The translations under genes and the position numbers were made by a program. Below the pieces are notes generated by a model, which was not told where the DNA came from, made no database searches, and saw nothing but the letters and a program-made list of their open reading frames with translations. 64,000 nt of DNA from Tricholoma matsutake (taxonomy: Eukaryota > Basidiomycota > Agaricomycetes > Agaricales > Tricholomataceae): contig AP026547.1 in NCBI GenBank assembly GCA_026075535.2, positions 4,526,001 through 4,590,000 of the forward strand. Reading direction: 5' to 3'. Numbering within the stretch: position 1 is the first letter of the stretch; each line of letters starts with the position of its first letter. Of this stretch, positions 58,569 to 64,000 are shown piece after piece.

Positions 58569-59768
58569 TGATAGGTTGTCTCCACAGCTCAAAGGCCAAT
58601 TCACCACTTTAACCACATTCTAATCACATTAGCTAACTCCTACAATGTCCCAGATGCAGCGCGACCCAGTCTATTGATTGCAATATCATATCATATTGAC
58701 TGCATTGAAACATCACCAGCGACATTGATTGTACCAAGAAACCACATTGCACAACCTTAGGACTATGTCAAAAGCCCCTAAGATCCCTCTAAATGACCAT
58801 CAAACCTCCCTGATCAACTTCGAACAGCTGCGATTGCGATCAAACATTGTTGACCATCATTGACCATCATCAAGCATTATTGATCGATATCGAGAGACTA
58901 TGAGCGACATCGGGCACTGCATTTGTTATCTATATGGTGGAATACCATGCACCAGGAAGTATTCCAACTTGTGCTCAAACCTGCTGATAGTAGGTCAGCC
59001 TTGTTCCAAGTCCCTATTGTGTACAGAACCCACTGGACAAATTATTGCAAGACTTAGCATGGTTTATACACAAAGGACAGTCCCTTTTTAGTTCTATACC
59101 CTTTATTACTCTTTCATCATATGATATATCTCTTTCTTGTTCAGATTCCAGTCTCCTTTTTGGCCTCGTGCCTTAACTCATATCTTTTGCCTCATGTTCT
59201 ACACATGTTTCTCATTCCATTTTAGGAAGTTTCTTTAAAACATATAAAACTCTGTAGTATCTACTTGGAAATACAAGAAATCATCTTCACCTATCATCTC
59301 GTATACAGCTCTAAGCATCTGATCAATCTTCTAAAACAATCTAAGTTTCTACAAGTTTTCTTGATTGATGAGAAACCTCTGCAATCATCATCATCCTTGA
59401 TCTTCCTTTGATCCTCTTGTTGCTAGCACTAGTAACCATTCCAACACTTCATAGTCATGGGCTATAGCCTTCATATACTATTGACCTATCAAAAAGTCCT
59501 CAGAATTCACACATTGACCATCGACGATAAAACATCATTTGCTGTTGATCTCATTGATCGTCCTCGATATCAATTGATACTCCATCGGACCTCACTGAAC
59601 ACCTTTGTCTCCTATAGCACTACCTTCATGACTAGTACCAACTAGTTGTCTTCCCATAGGTTGGACCACAAACATTCAGAACATCTCACACCCTTCCTCT
59701 GACTCATGCAAATATCATTGGTTGCCTCATCGGCTGTTTTGGTGGTTTTCCTGGGTTGAGTATCATCA
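58569..59768 (+). mobile_element. E-family solo LTR
   Basis: 1200 bp, TGATAGGTTGTCTCC to GAGTATCATCA, matching the LTRs of element E. Target duplication ACAT (58565-58568) and ATGT (59769-59772): both derive from ACGT by CpG decay on opposite strands. Confidence 0.9.
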
Positions 59769-59772
59769 ATGT

Positions 59773-61374
59773 CTACCACAAAGGGGGAAATAGTGACTTC
59801 GCCTCCATAAACCCAACCAACTTCCAACCTGTATTCACACAGGAACAACTCACCTCCTCCCTCCACGCCACCTATCTCACCACACCTATCCTTTGACAAG
59901 CAGTAATCATGGATGTTGAGAAACTCCATAATGACATCTGCACCTCTCTATCCCTTGACCCACTCTCATCCACTCATCTCTCGACACCTGTCGACCCCAA
60001 CTGGACTATAGACAAGGCAGGTCTTCTCCACCACTTTGACCAGATTTATGTTCTGGACATTGCAGACCTCCGCCTCAAGGTCCTTCAGTACAAACATGAT
60101 CATATCCTCTCTGGCCACTTTGGACAAAACAAAACCCAGCAGCTTCTCCATTGGGAATATGTCTGGCCAAACCTCCACACCTTTGTGCAGGAATTCTGCA
60201 AATCCTGTACCACTTGCAAATGATCCAAATCGCTTTGACACAAGCCCTATGGGTTCCTAAAGCAACTTCCGGTCCTGGAATGACCTTGGAACTCAATCTC
60301 CATGGATTTCATCGAACAACTACCTGACTCTGATGGCCACACAGCTATCCTGGTCATTGTTGACTGCCTGACCAAACAAGTCATCTTCATCCCAACTGTC
60401 AATGAAATCACAGCCCAAGAATTAGCCAACCTGTTTGTCCTCCACATCTTCTCCAAGCATGGTGTCCTGTCACATGTCACTTGTGACTGGGGATCCAAGT
60501 TTGTCTCCCATTTCTTCCACTCCCTTGGAAAAGCGCTCGACATGTGGATCCACTTCACTTCCAGTTATCACCTGCAAGGTGATGGTCAGACAGAACAACT
60601 TAATCAGACCTTGGAGCAGTACCTCTGGATCTTCTGCAACTATCAGCAGGACAACTGGTCTCACCTCTTACCCTTGGGCAAATTTGCCTACAACAATGCT
60701 CCCTCTGCCTCTACAGGCATATCCCCTTTCTTTGCCAACAAAGGCTATCACCTGAACATTTCTGTCTTTCCAGAACATGACTTAGCCTCACAGCATGCCC
60801 ACGAGTTCATCATCAACTTAGACAACCTTCATCAGGAACTTCAGAAACAGCTTGTTGCCGCTCAAGAGCATTATCAAGGTCCTGCGGATAGACATCAGGC
60901 ACCCGCACCTGACTTCAATATTGGTGACTCTGCCTACATCACTGCGGAAAATATCCACACCACTCATCCCTCCAAGAAACGTTCTGAAAAGAACCATGGC
61001 CCCTTCAATATCATCGCCTGCCCAGGCACTCACTCAGTCACCCTGCAGCTCCCGGACCACATGTGGGCCATCCACCCTGTTTTCCATGTCTCTCAACTAG
61101 AGAAACACTCCCCGAACACAATTCCAAATCGAGTACAACCTCCACCTCCGATCACCATTGACGACGAGCTCGAATATGAGATCACCAAAGTCCTTGACTC
61201 CAAGGTCGACAACCGACATCACTGCAAGATTCTCTACCTCATCTGATGGGACAGTTACCAGGGAACCGATGAAGAGACCTCCTGGATACCTGTTATGGAA
61301 CTTGACCATGCCCAAGAACTCCTTGTGGACTTTCACACCCGCTACCTGCACAAACCCGGTCCATTACCCACTTA
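59773..61374 (+). pseudogene. B2 pol, integrase and chromodomain
   Basis: Integrase zinc finger (HDHILSGHFG...CKSCTTC, 60090-60220), core D in SMDFIEQ (60302), CDWGSKF and GDGQTEQLNQTLEQ (about 60580), C-terminal domain FNIGDSAYIT, and chromodomain YEITKVLDSKVDN...ILYLI (61170-61246) with a TGA at 61244 where CGA is expected, then EETSWIPVMELDHAQELLVDFHTRY to TAA near 61372. From 60302 to 61246 it is open for 314 codons. Confidence 0.88.
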
Positions 61375-61464
61375 AAGTCTATTCACGTTACTTATTCACT
61401 CAGTTGGAACTCAGAAACAAACTTATATTGCAAAAAGATTTTTTTCTTGGATCCAACCAGATCC

Positions 61465-62465
61465 CTACACTACCTCTGCTTCTCCCTCTCCATCTTCGTC
61501 ACCCTCTCCCCCAACTTTGCCCTCTTCTCCAGCCTCATCCTTCTCTCCAGCCTCACCTTCATCCCCACTCTTGCTCTCCTCCTCATCATCCACCTGCCTT
61601 TTCTCCAGATATCTCTGGAAGGCCGCCCAGTCATCTCCAGACTTGCAGATCCCATGTCTTTCCTGCTGGGACTCTTGCACTGGCCACTCCACTTCTTTGT
61701 CACCCTCATTGCTCTCCTCCCCGGCGCTTTCATCCTCCACCCACTCTGGGTCCAATGCATCCCAGATCTCCCCTATCAATTCCCACACTGCATTTGCCAC
61801 CTCAGCAAACCCCTTCCTCATCATCTTCATCATCTGCTGCATCATCTCCACATTTTCCCTGCTAATCCCCATTGACCCCGTCGTTCCCACCGGTTTTGCT
61901 GCAGGGGCCTCCTGCCCCTCCCACACTACCTCCTTGCACTTATGTTTGATGTGCATGCAGTTATTGCACATGTGTCCCCTTACACCCATCTTGAAACAAG
62001 CAATCTTCTGATATTTGCATCTAGGCCACTTATCAGTAAAAGAAGACTGAGAAGGGAAACAAGTATGCACCTTTTGCAGGGTAATACCGCCTGCACCTGC
62101 ACCAGACCCTCCGACTCCTCTGACCCCACTTGCGCCTTCGACTTGGCGACTTGCTTTTTCTTCGGGGACTTGCTCCCCTCAGCCTCATCCTCCAAACCCA
62201 TGGCCACAGCTGCCCACTTCTTTTCTGCTCATTGTGCAGCCAATGCCTCCTTCTTCTGCACCTCTGCCTTGTGCACCTCCTCTGCCTTTGCAGCCTCCTC
62301 TGCTGCCTTTTGCACCTCCTGTGCCCTGTGCTCCTCCTCCCTTGCCACTTCCTCCAGCTCCTTCATCTCCCATTCCATCTGCTCTTTCAACTCCTGCTCC
62401 CTCTGTTCATGTTGGGCCTTCATTGCGGCCATTTTGATCTGCATGGAGACTGCTGGGGGGGACAT
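61465..62465 (-). pseudogene. B2 antisense Zn2Cys6-type gene, one premature stop
   Basis: ATG 62465-62463 (MSPPAVSMQIKMAAM), 135 bp from the 3' LTR. Exon 1 62465-62071 (395 nt), intron 62070-62021 (50 nt, GTGCAT...CCTAG), exon 2 62020-61465 (556 nt); total 317 codons in one frame. A single TGA near codon 79 (AAQ-stop-AEKK) probably was CGA; B1 shares it. Coiled coil about 5-75, basic SPKKKQVAKSKAQ, then C-x2-C-x6-C-x9-C-x2-C-x6-C with all six Cys (CKRCKYQKIAC...MCNNCMHIKHKC), KEVVWEG, a Met-rich helix and a long Gly/Glu/Asp tail. Its stop is about 90 bp from the converging pol stop. Confidence 0.78.
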
Positions 62466-62600
62466 TTTTGATAGGTGATGGGAGTAAGAAACAATGTGAA
62501 AATTTTTCAACCAATTGCCACATTCAGAAATTCAACCAACTTCCTCATTCGGACTCAAACCCTCACATGCCTCATAGGCTCAGCACTAAGGGGGAAATAC

Positions 62601-63323
62601 TGTCAAGAACTGTTCCTTGCCTGATTGGAACCCGCATCTGTCCAACCCTTTTCCACACAATGAACCCAACATTCATTGACTCCTCCCATTTCATTCCTGG
62701 CTGCCTTGCACTGCCCACACTGCTGTGCACCAGGCTGCCTTGTACAGCACCCATGGCTGCCTTCCCAAGGCTGCTGTCTCTTTTGAAAATTTGACTACAG
62801 ATTCCTGTGTGGCTCCTGCTAGGCAATTTATCTATGCAGTCGAGACACTGCCACAGTCAAGACACTGCCACAGTCTTTGTTTCCCTTCCACCTTTATTCT
62901 GGACAACAGTATTTAAGCTTAGTTAGTTTCGCCTCGTATTCCTCAGTTCGTATATCGACATAGACTTGACTTTAAACCTGCCAATCTAAATCTCCTTCTA
63001 CTCCTATCTCAGTTCTCTAAGAGTCTGAACTCCATTTGACTTGACCTCTAGTCTCCCTCTGAAGTTCTAACCTCATCTGAACTTAACCTAAGTCCCTCCA
63101 TACTCCTTCCCATGTTTACCTGCACTTTCCTGCTTCTACCTCCGAACCTTCGTCTTGAAATTAGGACAACAGACAAGGTGAAGGGCACAGCTTCTTACAA
63201 GCTGAAGCCAAGTCCTTTCCATTTCCCCTCTGCAGAATCTGCCACGACCCGACAACCTTCCACTATCATCACCCACAGGGTCCAATCGGATTCTGATGTG
63301 CCTTCCAGGATCAGTTCTTAACA
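62601..63323 (+). repeat. B2 3' LTR
   Basis: 723 bp, preceded by AAGGGGGAAATAC. TATTTAAG near 62911 and AGTTCGTATAT near 62946. A 20-bp stretch (GACACTGCCACAGTC) is duplicated near 62843-62873. Confidence 0.92.
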
Positions 63324-63500
63324 ATGGGGTGAAGTGGGTGCTAACAGCCATGTCACCACCTACAGGGATTGACAGCAACAAGGGGGGAGAATGACAGAGG
63401 GAAGACAACAACAGGGGGGGACAACAACAACAGGGGGGGACAATAATGACAGGGGGGAGACAATAATGACAGGGGGGATGATGGAGATGAGGGAGGGGGA
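63324..63500 (+). repeat. Purine-rich minisatellite between two B LTRs
   Basis: After about 60 bp of ordinary sequence, units of the form GACAAYAAYRACAGGGGGG, about 19-21 bp, repeat four to five times (about 63395-63478). The tract ends in GAGGGAGGGGGA directly before the next LTR, which resembles a polypurine tract. No reading frame is supported. Confidence 0.75.
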
Positions 63501-64000
63501 TGTCAAGAACTGTTCCTAGCCCGATCGGAACCTGCATCCATCTGACACTTTTCCACAGCTTGAATCTGACATTCACCAACTCCTCCCATTTCATTCCTGG
63601 CTGCCTTGCACTGCCCACACTGCTGTGCACCAGGCTGACTTGTACAGCACCCACAGCTGCCTTACCAAGGCTGCCATCTCTTTTGCAAATTCAACTATGG
63701 ACTCCTGTGTGGCCCCCACTAAGTAATTTATTTATGCAGTCAAGACACTGCCACAGTTACCAAGATGTTCTGCTCCCAAGCTTTGGTCTCATCCAAACTT
63801 AGCCCAAGTCCCTCCATACTCCTTCCCTGCATTTACCCACACTTCCCCACTCCTACCTCCAAACCTTCATCTCAAGATTAGGACACCAGATGAGGTGAAG
63901 GGTGCAGCTTCTTATAAGCTGAACCAAGTCCTTTCTGTTCCCCTTTCACAGAATCTGCTATGACCTGACAACTTTCCATTATCGACATCTGCAGGATCCA
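63501..64000 (+). repeat. B-family LTR with internal deletion, runs off the window
   Basis: Starts TGTCAAGAACTG. After the CACTGCCACAGT region it jumps to the AACTTAGCCCAAGTCCCTCC region. The TATA box and RNA start of the other B LTRs are missing here, so this LTR should be promoterless. The last about 10-20 bases of the LTR lie beyond the window. Confidence 0.82.

Larger units (their letters stand above)
57715..63323 (+). mobile_element. Element B2: 5'-truncated B copy fused to A2
   Basis: Begins inside RT (FMNDIFSNMLDV) and keeps the rest of pol, the antisense gene and 3' LTR. The 5' LTR, gag, protease and half of RT are gone. An E solo LTR interrupts RNase H/integrase at 58569. The right flank ATGGG does not match the left flank of A2 (CACTC), so A2 plus B2 did not insert as one unit. 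Confidence 0.88.

Noticed and set aside
51024..63323. One giant element from the A2 5' LTR to the B2 3' LTR
   Set aside because: The two LTRs are of different families, flanks (CACTC and ATGGG) differ, and pol parts are duplicated; it is a fusion of two copies.

Overview
The window is a fungal repeat island, most likely from an agaricomycete (mushroom-forming basidiomycete). The evidence is Ty3/Gypsy chromoviruses with C-terminal chromodomains, degenerate genes resembling the DUF6589 and RecQ-like helicase families that are abundant in Agaricomycetes, short introns of 46-81 nt with GT-AG ends, and repeat decay dominated by CpG to TpG/CpA changes, so that many dead Arg codons are CGA to TGA. 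No species call is justified. No rRNA, tRNA, CRISPR array or ordinary single-copy gene was recognised.

Layout. Nearly everything is LTR retrotransposon, nested at least five deep. I name the families A to G. Element A1 (70-45366) sits in a DUF6589-like gene. Its integrase is split by element C (4610-40398, target duplication ATCCC). C holds B1 (9632-39817, GGAGC). B1 holds D (11427-25553, GTCAC) and E (30530-38854, CCGC/CCAC). D holds G on the minus strand (16064-24142, CACCA). Solo LTRs of F, G and E are scattered through A1, B2 and the host segment. From 45367 to 51023 lies old host-type sequence: a DUF6589-like pseudogene, an F solo LTR, and a RecQ-like helicase pseudogene on the minus strand. 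From 51024 to 63323 a second A copy (A2) is fused head-on into the 3' half of a second B copy (B2). A minisatellite and another, internally deleted B LTR end the window; the first 69 bases are also a B LTR, inverted.

How the parts work together. Families A, B, C and G show an exact 11-nt match between the predicted 5' end of their RNA (AGTT..., 32-35 nt after a TATA box) and a primer-binding site that starts 2 nt after the 5' LTR; D shows a decayed version. That is Tf1/sushi-type self-priming, and the sequence pair differs from family to family. E instead has a tRNA-like TGG primer site, and E/F make 4-bp rather than 5-bp target duplications. A and B join gag to pol by what looks like a -1 ribosomal frameshift (A-rich slip site, 5-nt spacer, covarying 12-bp hairpin).

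Most unusual, A, B and E each carry an intron-containing gene on the opposite strand between pol and the 3' LTR. It encodes a charged coiled coil, a basic nuclear-signal-like patch, a Zn2Cys6-type six-cysteine cluster and an acidic tail. In A2 this antisense gene is fully open (268 codons) although pol has several stops and lost catalytic residues. It always starts 135-148 bp from the 3' LTR, so that LTR could drive it. G has a different extra gene, in the sense direction, at the same place. No element here looks autonomous: reverse transcriptase is missing or mutated in A1, A2, C and D, and integrase is missing in E.
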